DNA of 64,000 nt from Linderina pennispora (taxonomy: Eukaryota; Kickxellomycota; Kickxellomycetes; Kickxellales; Kickxellaceae), in contig NW_024468249.1 of NCBI RefSeq assembly GCF_002104995.1, positions 124,001 to 188,000 of the forward strand. Reading direction: 5' to 3'. Position 1 is the first letter of the stretch. The number at the start of each line of letters is the position of its first letter. Both the position numbers and the translations under genes were made by a program. The notes below the pieces were generated by a model, which worked only from the letters and a program-made list of their open reading frames with translations, had not been told where the DNA came from and did not search any database. This document shows, piece after piece, positions 32,098 to 44,097 of the stretch.

Positions 32098-34213
32098 ATG
32101 ACCATACTTGCATCTCTGGCAAGGCACAGCAAACGACTAATTCGACCACCCACCTTTTCTGTATACGCACAACGGCTTGGTTCAACGAAAACAGCAGGCT
32201 TATTCAAACCAGTACCCATGTCGGATAACAAGCTTGCGATCGACCGCCCGACGCTCGAGTCTCTGCTGCTCAAGCGCTTCTTCTACGCGCCGTCCTTTGG
32301 CATTTACGGCGGCGTGGCTGGTCTGTACGACTTTGGACCGACTGGCACTGCCCTGCAGCAGAACCTGATCAGCATGTGGCGCCAGCATTTCGTTATTGAG
32401 GAGGACATGCTCGAGGTCGACTGCTCGATCATGACCCCGGCCGAGGTGCTGAAGACCTCTGGCCACGTCGAGAAGTTCGCTGACTGGATGTGCAAAGACA
32501 CCAAGAACGGCGAGATCTTCCGTGCTGACCACCTTGTTGAGGCTGTCCTGGAGGCGCGTCTCGAGGGAGATGCGCTGGCGCGCAAGGCGGCTGGCGAGCA
32601 GGTCGCCGAGGCGGCCAAGCCTGCCGACGACAAGAAGGCCAAGAAGAACAAGAAGAAGGGCGGCCCCGTGGTAGCAACCAAGCTGGACGACGCTGTGGCC
32701 GAGGAGCTGCGCAGCATCCTGGCGCAGATCGACAACTACGACGGGCAGGGCCTGGGCGAGCTGATCAAGCGCTTCGATATCCGCAACCCGACCACAGGCA
32801 ACGAGGTGACGGCGCCGGTGGAGTTCAACCTGATGTTCGAGAGCAGCATTGGCCCGACCGGCCAGCTCAAGGGCTACCTGCGGCCCGAGACCGCGCAGGG
32901 CCAGTTCCTGAACTTCTCGCGTCTGCTCGAGTTCAACAACCAGAAGATGCCGTTTGCGTCGGCCATGGTCGGCCGTTCGTTCCGTAACGAGATCTCGCCG
33001 CGCTCGGGCCTCCTGCGTGTGCGCGAGTTCACCATGGCTGAGATCGAGCACTTTGTCGACCCGCAGGACAAGATCCACCCGCGCTTCGACGAGGTCAAGG
33101 ACATCAAGGTGCGTCTGCTGCCGGGCACCGTGCAGCTGGAGGGCAAGACCGAGCCGATCACCATCACCATCGGCGAGGCGGTCGCCCAGGGCATCATCGA
33201 CAACAAGACCCTCGGCTACTTTGTTGGCCGCATCTACCTGTTCCTGATGGCCATCGGCATCAACCACGACCTGCTGCGGTTCCGCCAGCACCTGCAGAAC
33301 GAGATGGCCCACTATGCCTGCGACTGCTGGGACGCCGAGATCAAGACGTCGTACGGCTGGATCGAGTGCGTCGGATGCGCCGACCGCTCCGCCTACGACC
33401 TCACTGTGCACGCCAACAAGACCAAGGAGAAGATGTGCGTGCGCGAGACTCTGCCCGAGCCGCTCGTCTACGATAAGCTTGTGTGCGAGACCAACAAGAA
33501 GGTGTTCGGCCCGACCCTGAAGAAGGCTGCCAAGCCCGTGCAGACCTACCTCGAGACCCTGCCCGAGGCCGAGCTGGCCAAGATCAACGAGCAGCTGCTG
33601 GCCGACGGCCTGGCCAAGATCACGCTCAGCGGCACCATCGCTGACGGCGAGCACGCGATCACCAAGGACATGGTGGAGATTTCCAAGAAGACCTTCACCG
33701 AGCACGTGCGCGAGTACACCCCGAACGTCATCGAGCCGTCCTTTGGTATCGGCCGCATTCTGTACTCGCTGATCGAGCACTCGTTCAGCGTGCGCGCTGA
33801 CGACGAGCAGCGCGCCGTGCTGAGCTTCAAGCCGGCTGTGGCGCCCTTCAAGTGCCTGATCCTGCCTCTGTCGAACCACGCCAGCTTCGAGAAGCCGCTG
33901 CGCGACATTGCGCGTCGCCTGCGCTCCAACGGTGTCCCGGCCCGTGTCGACGATGCTGCTTCGGCGTCTATTGGCCGCCGGTATGCCCGTAACGATGAGC
34001 TGGGCACGCCGTTTGCCATCACCGTCGACTTCCAGACTGCCCAGGACCAGACCGTGACGCTGCGTGAGCGTGACACGACCAAGCAGATCCGTGGCTCGGA
34101 TCGATGAGATCATTGTGCTGGTTAAGGACCTGGTGTCCGGTGATACTACCTGGGATGATGTCCTGGGCAAGTACGAGCTGGTGGATACTGCTGCCGGTGC
34201 TGACGAGGAGTAG
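32098..34213 (+). CDS. GRS1: Glycyl-tRNA synthetase, cytosolic and mitochondrial forms
   Basis: A class II aminoacyl-tRNA synthetase of the eukaryotic alpha2 type. Two in-frame starts are visible: ATG at 32098 opens a 40-residue, Arg/Ser/Thr-rich, acid-free presequence (MTILASLARHSKRLIRPPTF), and ATG at 32218 opens the cytosolic form MSDNKLAIDRPTLESLLLKR. Core motifs: FFYAPSFGIYGGVAGLYDFG, GYLRPETAQGQFLNFSRLLE (motif 2 region), FASAMVGRSFRNEISPRSGL, REFTMAEIEHFVDP, and the motif 3 region PNVIEPSFGIGRILYSLIEH, then the anticodon-binding domain (APFKCLILPLSNH). A lysine-rich insertion (DKKAKKNKKKGG) sits near residue 180. The uncorrected frame stops at 34107; one extra base at about 34090 truncates it. 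Removing it continues VARIDEIIVLVKDLVSGDTT to a stop at 34213, as in homologues. About 704 residues. Confidence 0.97.
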
Positions 34214-35159
34214 ATGAATTAGAAATACCTTTCAAATTGAAATTATTAACCCTGTCATAACTTGCGAGCATTTTGAACGAGGTGCACACAATCTTTATGT
34301 ACGATGGTCATACCGATACACTGCATTGCGACGTGCAGTGGATTTGTGATAGCATCTCTGTAATCTAAGATTTTATAGACTGAACTGCAACGTCATTAGA
34401 ACGTTTTTATTAACTGAAAGATTCAGTCTTTTGAGCCTCAACGAGTGTGCGCAACTCACTCTCCGAACTCGTAAATCAGTATTTTCTTTTGGCGATGGAT
34501 TCAGATCTTACGGTGCAGTATATATGTAAAGGACTGATATAATCGAACCGGACCATGTATTAAGCGCCATTCGTCTTAGCTCTTCCATTTTGTAGGCCAG
34601 CAATCCAATAAACGGATCACTCAACTTCCACACCTCGCTCTTGAACCGCGATCTTGCAGCGGTTCTAAGCTCCAGACTCATTTTCCAGTCATTCCATGAT
34701 TCCGGCCATATTCCTGACGGCTCCGTCATTCTACGGTCATTGCCGATGCTTCTGACACCACCCGCAACGAAGAGCCGCGGAGTGCACTACAGCTGCAGGC
34801 GATTCTGCTGCCAGCGGTGAACCAGTGCAGATGCGCTACGCTAAGCAGGCATCAAGACTGGAGATGTCCAAGACCACCATTACACTAGCAATCATCCGAC
34901 ACATTCAGATGATCTGTTCGCCGTGATGCTTTTATCAACGAGTCAAACCATGCTGACTAGCAGATTAAGTCTAGTAACTCTTAGCTTTAGTTACATTTTC
35001 TACATCTCTTTCCATTTCTTCTCCTCCACGTTTGAAGGCTAACTTGCCCCAATTCTTCAACATCCACACGTCTACCCTCGTAATTAGTAAAAGGTAACAG
35101 GTGTGAAGGCACAGAAAGTTACAGCAAATATATTGCAAACAGAAACCAAGCCGCACCTG
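34214..35159. other. Intergenic, about 950 bases
   Basis: AT-rich, between the convergent GRS1 and second F-box-like gene. No gene supported. Confidence 0.45.
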
Positions 35160-36857
35160 TTAATGGCCATTGAAACAGAACAGCGGCCGGCTCAGGCTAT
35201 CGCGATACTCGTCGTATACCCATTTACCGATCTCTTCCTTAAACTGTTTCCTCATCACACTGACATTCCCTACAGCGACCACCCTGAGGGAAGGCAGCTT
35301 CGAAATAGCGACGGCCAGCTGCGAATTGGACAGATCCACCGTTTATCCAAATCAATCCGTCTCAGACGAGTGCTGAAGACTGGGAGCTCCGTCAGCAGCC
35401 TGCTAACCTTGTCATCCGAGAGATTTGGTTCGGTATCCTACGTCAGATCCTGACTCCGTCGATGCCAATTCCTAATTGAGCCCCGGGAAATGGGTCAGGA
35501 TCTGCTGGAGTATACCGAGGGTGGGCATGATCTTTCTGATGATTAGATGGCAAAGTCGATGAGTTTGAGTGGTTTAGCGGGATGATAGACGGCAGAGACT
35601 GGCCGAAGCTGAGCGAGTCGTAAAGGAATTCGATGTGCTCGGCATTAGGTGCAATGAAAAACGGCAAGTATGCAGCCTCCATTGCCTCGCTTTTTGCACT
35701 AGATCCAAGAAAAGAGGACAGCGCTCTGAATACGAACACAGGTGAGGTTAGGAAACACGCGGCCACGAAGCGCCCTGAAAATGGGCTCAGTGAGAAACAT
35801 CGTAAACGATGTTAGGTTTCTACCACCATTGTCAACAAAGCCACTGATGTTAATATCAGAGTGTGAGAAGGGAAAGGCTGGTCAGCGATGGAAACGGGTT
35901 GACAGCAGGCATGCGAAGACAGCCATCTATTTCATTTCCTGTTTCGATGGATAGACTGGCGAGTTTCGGATACGTGCTACGGAACAACGAAGCCAGGTCC
36001 TCTGATAGATCCCCGACAGTTATATCCTCGCTGACGTTCAATGGATATGCGGAGAAGGGGGGGGGGGGTCGAATGGGGGGGGCGGGGAGGCCACCACCAG
36101 CGCTTCGATAGTTTCTCTGTTTGAATAAGCAATCAGACAGTCGGAGGAATGGCCCATTTCAAGATGCATACGCTGAATCCCAGTGCTGAAACCGCCTTGC
36201 AGACTGGCACCTTCATTCTCAAACCCGCGGAATATAAATGTTCTCGGCGCTGGAGCGATAATACCCATTAGGTCCTTGTACATGTCCTTCTGACCAGTCC
36301 ACAGCCCTGAGCAAACAATGAACGGAGCTGTCCTATGCGCTGGGAAATAGCTGGCGGATACGCTCAATGAAAGAACTGACTCCTGCCGATTGGTTGCCTC
36401 GGAGAATGGCACTGCTGCTGTAAAAGTTAAGCTTGAGCTCAGCCACGTTTGGGAATGTCGCCGTGGCTAGAACACCAGTATTTAGCAGGGTGGTGGAGGT
36501 GCCGTCAACAATACGATCAAGTGACAGGAAGATGTGTGCTGAATGGACAAGTTCGCTGTGTCCGGCAGCGGCTGCCATCGAGAGCTCCGGGTAATTTTGT
36601 TTAGGGCCACCATCAGGCGAATCCAGCACAGGCTCGAGAAGTATACTAGCGTTTTCGTAAAAGTAAGATAGTGCAACAGCTCTCCATGAGCGGCAGGTCT
36701 GCGCTACTGAAAGAAGCGATTTGGTACCGCCAGCCATCCTTTTGTGGTCCAGCTTTTCCCACTCGGTTCTTAATCTCTCGCCATACTCGATGCGGTCGAA
36801 AATAAGACTGAGAATGTCAGGCGGAGCGTTCTGCGCAAAGGATAGTGATGAATCCAT
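35160..36857 (-). CDS. F-box/LRR-like protein, second copy (many frameshifts)
   Basis: Related in layout to the gene at 24959. The N terminus MDSSLSFAQNAPPDILSLIF has the F-box start (APPDILSLIFDRI), followed by LLSVAQTCRSWRAVALSYFY, the same C/S-x-x-W-R-x-V-A pattern. Later segments such as TFPNVAELKLNFYSSSAILR, STYPKLASLSIETGNEIDGC and a C-terminal SQLAVAISKLPSLRVVAVGN look like leucine-rich repeat units. The gene must end near 35160 (…RPLFCFNGH then stop). The frame changes several times, including at a 12-base G run (36057-36068) and an 8-base G run (36075-36082) that create a Pro-rich stretch in the protein. Codon bias is weaker than in the housekeeping genes, so true decay is possible here. 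Function unknown beyond likely SCF-type adaptor. Confidence 0.6.
36057..36082. repeat. Poly-G runs (12 and 8)
   Basis: G12 at 36057-36068 and G8 at 36075-36082 separated by TCGAAT, inside the second F-box-like gene. These are prone to slippage in replication and in sequencing. Confidence 0.95.
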
Positions 36858-38945
36858 ACCCGCAAGTATGTGATAGGTTGGGGTATAGCAAGGTGGTGTC
36901 ATTGTATGATTGGTGCCAGCAAAGAAACCAAGGCTTTTACATGATGTCTCCCAACCAGGAGTGCGCTATATGTACCAGTTCGCCAGCAGGGTTGCGTAAG
37001 CATCTCAGATCCAGATCAGACCCAGATTAATTATACATGATAGGATATAGCGAGGCAGATAGGTCGATCCTTTTAAAAGCAACGAAAATAATGTGGTATT
37101 ACTCAAATGAAGAGGCAACTGGCTATAGCGGTTCAGAAAGCTAGGTCGAACATGGCTTGCTCACACAGCATAGATATGAGTGTCGTTTTCCAGGGTCAGC
37201 TAGTATATCCCATGTTATAATTCGGTTTCGACTTTGAGACCAGCCAGCTTGTAATCTGCTCTCAAGGTAGGTGTGCAACTGCTATGCCCCCCCCCCGACC
37301 AGCAGAGTATCGTCATGAACGCTGGCACAATTATCAGTGGAGACGGACAGAAGCCGCATCACCAACTAGCATGTGCCATCGGCTGATCATGATGGGTCGC
37401 CTACCACCGATACATTGCCATTATGACCACCAGTGGGGATATCCTCTTTACACTACATATACCCCAACTTTGGTTTTCACTTTTATTTTTTCCCTTTCTG
37501 ATACCCAAGCTTCAAGTAATGTATATCGCCATTTTATTTTAACAAACTCTAATCTGCTAGTGCAACAATGCTCATATAATCGGTATAACATTTACAGTAC
37601 TAAATTTTATGCCTGTCTCATTTCGAGCTTTAATTGTATCGTGCTCTTTACAAACCGCAATGTCTTTATGCATTATCCTAATAGAAATGTCCATCAAATC
37701 ACCATGTTGAGCTATTTCGATATTTGTTGTATATAAAAGCTGAGAAAAGCACAACCAATGTTTTGTTTTCGCTTTGATAGTGTATATGTTATATCCATAT
37801 AGACCCATCGCATTGGACATTTGCCCACCACGCACAGCAGCATACCTGATCATATCTAACAGTGATCCACTTTGATCTGGCATCACCATTGTGTATATTT
37901 AATACTGAGAAAAGAGAAAAGGGAATGACAGTTGCGACAGGGGAGTTTTTAATACTGCATCTGTGCACTTTCAGAGGCTAGGACTTACTCCATGATCCGT
38001 AAGCTGTAGCGGGCTCTCTTGGCGCCTGGATTCAGTCACTTGATTTGGTGACTGTCGAGGACACAGATAGGGGAAACGATAATTGACTGAGCCCTAGCTG
38101 ATCTCTTGATAAAAAGCCTCGCTACAAACCATTGAATAGCCCTTCCCAACCCAATTGCCCTTTTAAAGGTATAAACGCATTGATCAGCTTTGGTATAGCT
38201 TCCCCAACTGGTCCGTGTGGCCGCAGCAAATTGCACCTGGCAGCCAGCAAGTGAACTCCCACCCAGCTCAGCTGATGATTGCAGCCCCAATTCCATACCG
38301 CTAGTGCGAGTGCCTACCAAACTGGCGTATTGTTGGAAGCAGTAAAGGTCGTCCGAGTGCTAGACTCCCCAAGCTGCATGCATATGCCTTTAGCATTGCC
38401 ACCAAGCAGGCAGGTTTGCTACACAATAAACAGCATAGGATAGTGTCGACATCGATACAGTTGACGATTCTGCCAGTGATTATCGCTGAATTTCGGATAG
38501 CAGAGCCGAACGCCGAAAAAGACCGTTGGATACGAAGAAGAATGGCTGAGCTAGAACAACAATCCCTAGCAGCTATACAGGAGGCATTTCGCCAATGCTG
38601 CTGCGGTACTGCACCTGCAATTCTCTTTGGCCTATCAGAAGCAAGTGTCTGCATTTCGTCGTCTTCTGGAAAATATCACTCACAACAAAAACAAGTTGTC
38701 GCTTTGGGAATTGGACATCTTGCCTGGTATTTAAGCGTGTCTGCAATCCATCTGAACATCCTCCTTTCATTCTACATCGTAATTTCTTTCTTTAGGTCTC
38801 TATATCTCTAGCTGCTCTCTGATACTTATACTAGTCATTTTTGACAGAGGGGGACTAGCACGAAATCCGTTGTATCTACACTCTTCCTTACTAGACACAT
38901 CTATCCCCCAATCTCCTTTCAAACCCTACTCCCTGCGATGACGTC
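36858..38945. other. Intergenic, about 2.1 kb, AT-rich
   Basis: Lower GC than the rest of the window. It contains a C10 run at 37287-37296 and long A/T stretches around 37490-37740. Open frames of 90-150 residues occur on both strands but lack domains or codon bias. The segment just before 38946 is the ABC transporter promoter. No gene called. Confidence 0.45.
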
Positions 38946-41900
38946 ATGCGCGCGGGTCCATCCCCGAGCAGGGTGTCATCCCCAGCTACCTCCATCACGT
39001 CTACTGAGAGCAGGCATCTCAAAGCTGATAGCATCGAGAAGACATCTAGTGAGAAGGCCCCTGTCTATGAACTTGACAAGCTCGACCAGCTGCCGCTCAT
39101 CGACGACGACGATAAGGATCGTGTCATTGCCAAGGAGGAGCAGCCGAAGCCTGTCAAACTATGGCATTTGTTCCGGTTCTCCAACAAGACTGACAAGCTC
39201 CTCTGCTTGGTTGGCACCTTCTGCTCACTGGCCGCTGGCGTGGTAACGCCAGCCATGACTATTGTCGCTTCAGGGTTGCTATTCTCGCTCATCAACTACC
39301 AGACCGACTCGTTTGACCCGTCACCTGCGAAGCTGGCTGAAGGCCAATCGTCGTCCTTGATCATGATGCGCGCAAATATTGCTTGTGGTTCATGGGTCTT
39401 GGTTTCCTTATGTGGATTCTGTCGTATGGGCTCAATGCGTGCTGGATGATTGCTGCCGAGAACCAGGGCCTGCGCATCCGCGAGCTGTACTACGAGTCGA
39501 TTATGCGCCAGGACATTGGCTGGTTCGACACCATCAAGACTGGTGAGCTTACTACGCGCATCACCAACGACGTCAACCTGGTGCAGGACGGCATTGGCGA
39601 AAAGTGGGGGTTCATTATGATGAACACCACGTCGTTTATCACTGGTTTCATCATTGCCTTGGTCAAGGGCTGGGACATGGCGCTCATCTGTGTGTGCGTG
39701 TTGCCATTCATTGTTGGCTCCGCTAGTGTCATGGGCTGGAAGATCGCCAAATGGACTACATTTGAGCAAGACAATACTGCAGAATCGGGAGCCATCGCTG
39801 ACGAGGTCCTTGGCGGCATCCGCACGGTGATGGCGTTCAACGGCCAGAAGAGCGAGCTGAAGCGGTATGACGAGAAGCTTGAGACTGCATACCAGTTTCG
39901 GTCGCAAGAAAGGAATGGTTCTTGGCGTTGGCTATGGTGCAGTGCAGTTCTTCATCTTCACCATGTACTGCATTGGCTTCAACTACGGTATCTGGCGTAT
40001 CGTCAACGGCCATCTGAATGCGGAGCAACTGCTTATTGTGTTTTTTGCTTTACTGATGGGCGGATTCTCGATCGCTGGTTCGGCGCCCAACTTCTCGGCC
40101 GTGTCGACCGCCCAGGGATGTGCTGCCAAGGTGTTTGCTATCATTGACCGCGAGTCGCCTATCGACCCGCTTGACTCGGAGCACGGCAAGAAGGTCAATC
40201 GTGTACATGGCCATATCGAGTTCCGCGACGTGCATTTCAGCTACCCGACGCGTCCTGGCGTTCCCATCCTGAGGGGCTTCAACCTCGAGATCCGGCCTGG
40301 GCAGAAGGTTGCACTGGTCGGCGAGTCTGGCTGTGGCAAGTCCACGACTATCGGTCTGATTGAGCGCTTCTACGACCCGGCCCAAGGTGAGGTGCTCATC
40401 GATGGTGTCAGCATTAAGGACTACAACATCGGGTCGCTGCGTCACCGCATTGGCATCGTCACTCAGGAGCCTGTCCTGTTCTCGACCTCGATCTACCAGA
40501 ACATCGTCTGGGGCGCCAGTTGATCCCGAAGGCAACCCGCCGACCAAGGAGGAGGTCGTTGAGGCATGCAAGGCTGCCAACGCGCACCAGTTCATCGACA
40601 TGCTGCCCAACAAGTACGAAACTCTGGTCGGCGAGGGCGGTGCCCTGCTGTCGGGTGGTCAGAAGCAGCGTATTGCCATTGCCCGTGCCATTATCCGCAA
40701 CCCTGATATCCTGCTTCTCGACGAGGCTACCTCAGCCCTGGATACTGCGTCCGAGCGTCTTGTGCAGGATGCCCTGGACAAGCTGTCTGCCGACCGCACC
40801 ACGATCTCGATTGCGCACCGTCTCTCCACCATCCGCAACTGCGACCAGATCTATGTGGTGCGCGAGGGCATTGTGTCTGAGAGCGGCACCCACGATGAAC
40901 TGATTGGGTTCACCGGCGAGTACGCTGCCATGGTCAAGGCACAGGAGCTGCGGCAGGCTGTACGTGCCAATGTCGATAGTGGGGATACTGCTGGTGAGGA
41001 GGACGTCGATGCGCTGATTGCTAAAGAGCTGAAGGAGCAGGCGCTGGATCTGAAGGCAACTACCCGCCAGACCATGCAGAGCGTCAGGCGCATGTCGACG
41101 ACGCAGTCACAGCGCGAGGCTAAGAAGCAGTACAAGTCGCTGGAGGAGTCGAGCGACTTTTACCTGCTGTGGCGTCTGTTGAACCAGTACCGTGGATCCA
41201 TGAAGATCGCCATTCCCGGTTCAGCTCTCACCATCATTAACGGTGCAGTGATGCCGTGCTTTGCGTTGGTCTACGCTCGTCTCCTGGCTGCCCTCGGTAA
41301 CCCCGACATGCATGAGATGAAGAAAGGAGGCCACCAAGTACGCCTGCATATTCCTGATGTTTGCTGTCGTCGACTTTGTTGCCATGTCTGGTCGCGCTGG
41401 TCTGCTCACGATTGCCGGCGAAAGCATGACCAAGCGGATTCGCCACGAAACCTTCAAGGCGTATCTGACCTTTGAATCCGGGTACTTTGACGACGAAGAC
41501 AACGGCACCGGTATGCTAACAGCACGTCTTGCCACGGAAGCCGAGGACATCTACAAGTTTGTCGCTTATGTCATAGGGCGCGTTTGTCAGTGCTGTGGGG
41601 GCGCTGGTTACGGCTATTGCCATTGCATTTGTGTACGACTGGCGCCTATCGCTGGTTGCCATAGCATGCTGGCCAATCCAATGCTATGCTCAGTACTTAC
41701 AAGCGCGTGCCATCTGGGAATCAGCGGCCCGCACCAAGAAGGCATACGAAAAGTCGGGCCAGTCCGCTGCCGAGACCATCCGCAACATCAAGACCGTGGC
41801 CACTCTGCGTCGCGAGGAGACGTTCATCAAGATCTTCAACGACCACAACCGCGAGCCGCACAGCACCAGCGTCCGCAGCGCACTGGTTACGTCTTTGGGC

Positions 41901-42915
41901 TTTGGGTTTGCGCAGGCGTGCAATCTGTTTACCAACGCCTTGGTGTTCTTCGCTGGCTGCAAATTCATTGTCAACGGGTGGATCTCGATGTCACAGATGT
42001 CCAATGTCTTGATGGTCACAATGTTCTCGTCAATGTCCATCGGCATGCTGGCGCAGTTATCCACTATGGTGTCCAAGGGCGCTGTGTCGTCGCGCAGCAT
42101 CTACATGACGCTGGACCGCAAGTCGAAAATCAATGGAATGAACCCCGACGGCGATGTCTCGGAGAAGTTCGAGGGCAATGCCAGCTTCAAGGACGTCAAG
42201 TTCAGCTACCCGATCCGCCCCGACACCAGGATTCTCAAGGGTATCTCGTTCGAGGGCATGGCGGGCAAGAGCGTCGCTCTGGTTGGTGCCTCAGGTTCCG
42301 GCAAGTCCTACGTCGATTCTGCTGGCCCAGCGCCTGTACGATGCCGATACCGGCTCAGTGTCAGTTGAGAACCTGGACGTCAAGGACTGGAGCATCACCG
42401 GGCTGCGCGACAGCATGGCCATTGTCGGCCAGGAGCCGATTCTGTTCAACTACACGATCGGCGAAAACATTGCCTACGGCAAGCACGGCGCCACGCAGCA
42501 GGAGATCGAGGAGGCGGCCAAGGAGGCCAACATCTACAACTTCGTCATGAATCTGCCTGACGGCTTCAACACCAACGTGGGCCAGAAGGGCAGTCGGCTG
42601 TCCGGTGGTCAGAAACAGCGCGTCGCCATTGCGCGTGCCTTGGTGCGCAAGCCCAAGCTGCTGCTGCTCGATGAGGCCACTGCCGCTCTGGACTCGCGCT
42701 CCGAGAAGGTCGTGCAGCAGGTGCTGGACAAGGCAGCCAAGGAGCGCACCACGCTGACGGTCGCCCATCGCCTCAGCACGATCCAGGACTGCGACATGAT
42801 TGTTGTGTTCAAGAACGGCCGCATTGTCGAGCGCGGCACCCACGACGAACTGATTGCACTCAAGGGCACGTACCACCTGCTGGTCGAGCAGCAGTCGCTG
42901 CAGGTGACCCAATAG
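38946..42915 (+). CDS. Full-length ABCB (MDR/P-glycoprotein-type) transporter (six indels)
   Basis: An ATP-driven exporter of the ABCB family with layout TMD-NBD-TMD-NBD, about 1320 residues, plasma or internal membrane. The N terminus [20 protein letters not shown] is soluble. TMD1 helices include [20 protein letters not shown] and [23 protein letters not shown]1 has Walker [10 protein letters not shown], signature [15 protein letters not shown], Walker [13 protein letters not shown] and the H-loop IAHRLST. The linker is charged. NBD2 has [35 protein letters not shown] and VAHRLST. Both ATP sites look complete, so both should hydrolyse ATP. Substrates are hydrophobic compounds, lipids or peptides by family. 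The frame breaks at about 39382 (one base missing) and at 39896, 40516, 41326, 41576 and 42307 (one extra base each). Protein conservation is unbroken across them. Confidence 0.95.
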
Positions 42916-43048
42916 CCATCGACTTGGATTGATTCTTCTGCATTATGAAGACGGTCAATCAATAAATATGCTCCTATATTCCCACGTGGTCCCAGGTGTA
43001 TAGCTGTATTTGAAACTGCGAATTTCATATTCTCTGTAGATGGAGTAT

Positions 43049-43919
43049 TTACGGTATTATGTCAGCTACATATAAAACATGCCCCCAAACCGCAAATATC
43101 GTCCCAATGATGATGCCGCACACGACCTCCCACCCACGGCCGCCACCCCGGTGCTCAATCTGAACAGCAGGATACGCCATACCGGCAGCATAGGGCAAGA
43201 TGCAGACAAACCAGACCAATGTCTGGCCAGGCCGGCTATATTCAGCACCACGATACCCATTAGTCCTCTGTAAGCGCTGTCGAACGCTCGGATGCAGGTG
43301 CAGCCCCAGTTCCTTGCTAAAATATAACCCAAGATACCCCATGGAGCTGCTAGACAGCGCTGACGATACATAGGGGTAGTACCTCATCGAGTGGTATAGC
43401 TTGCCGTGACTAGGCGTGGTGCAGTCGTGTGTCGACAGAGGACGACCAGGTTAAGAATGCTCTCTGGTACGCTTCGGGTGTCGGTGCGCACACGCTGATG
43501 AAATCAGCCGACAGCAGCACAGAAACCTGCTTGCTAATGGACAGGAACAGCATTGCGAAACTGATGGATGTGGCCAGCCCTAGGATTCCGTGGTGGTAGC
43601 AGTGGATTGGGCGGTTATTGAAACCACACCACAGGATAATCACGATTATCGGTATTGCTGTCATTAGAACCACACATAAACGATTGATGTTGACACGGTC
43701 GTCGTGGTTTACTTGTTGGAGGCTGGGGATCGGTTACCTGAAATCGTTGGGAGCGCGGTGGGGGGATGAGGATGACTTGAGATACGGTAACGACCACAAT
43801 TATCGTGAGCCAGTCGGATGCGTAGAGCCACCAGCGCTTGACGTCGGAGACCTGTGAGGTGTTAGATGAGCGCTGCTGCTCTTCTTAGACATGTGATCCA
43901 GACGGCTATCGGCAGCCAT
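43049..43919 (-). CDS. PAP2/LPP-like membrane protein lacking catalytic signature, copy A
   Basis: A six-helix type membrane protein resembling lipid phosphate phosphatases (DPP1/LPP). In order: MAADSRLDHMSKKSSS, then KRWWLYASDWLTIIVVVTVS (helix 1), the fungal LPP-like IPPPRSQRFQVTDP, LMTAIPIIVIILWCGF, RPIHCYHHGILGLATSISFA, and SKQVSVLLSADFISVCAPTP at the place where true enzymes have K-x6-RP…DF. Then MGYLGLYFSKELGL where PSGH should precede, and HRGGGRGWEVVCGIIIGTIF where SR-x5-H-x3-D should be. The Arg-Pro, the SGH and the catalytic His/Asp are not present, so it is probably a non-enzymatic relative. The frame shifts at least twice. It is about 30-60% alike to copy B immediately upstream by eye. 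PAP2 kinship is inference from topology and spacing. Confidence 0.5.
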
Positions 43920-44097
43920 GGGTGGTATATAGAATGAGAGGAGCAAAAAATGTACTAGTGCGGAGTAGCAAAAGCAGATGAAAAATGGCTAGAGTATGTG
44001 AGGGGCTGATTTAGCTGAAGTATGCTTGCAGTGCAAGTGGGGCCTAGAGACAGGCAAATCTAGACACTCTGGCCTACACTTGGAATGTCATGGCGGC

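Noticed and set aside
32200-34170. 656-residue open frame antisense to GRS1
   Set aside because: It is a shadow of the strongly GC3-biased codons of GRS1 (Leu/Val/Gly/Arg/Asp-rich, no domain); no independent evidence.
37284-37736. 150-residue frame in AT-rich DNA
   Set aside because: Starts at a C10 run and encodes AT-biased residues; no similarity to any family I know.
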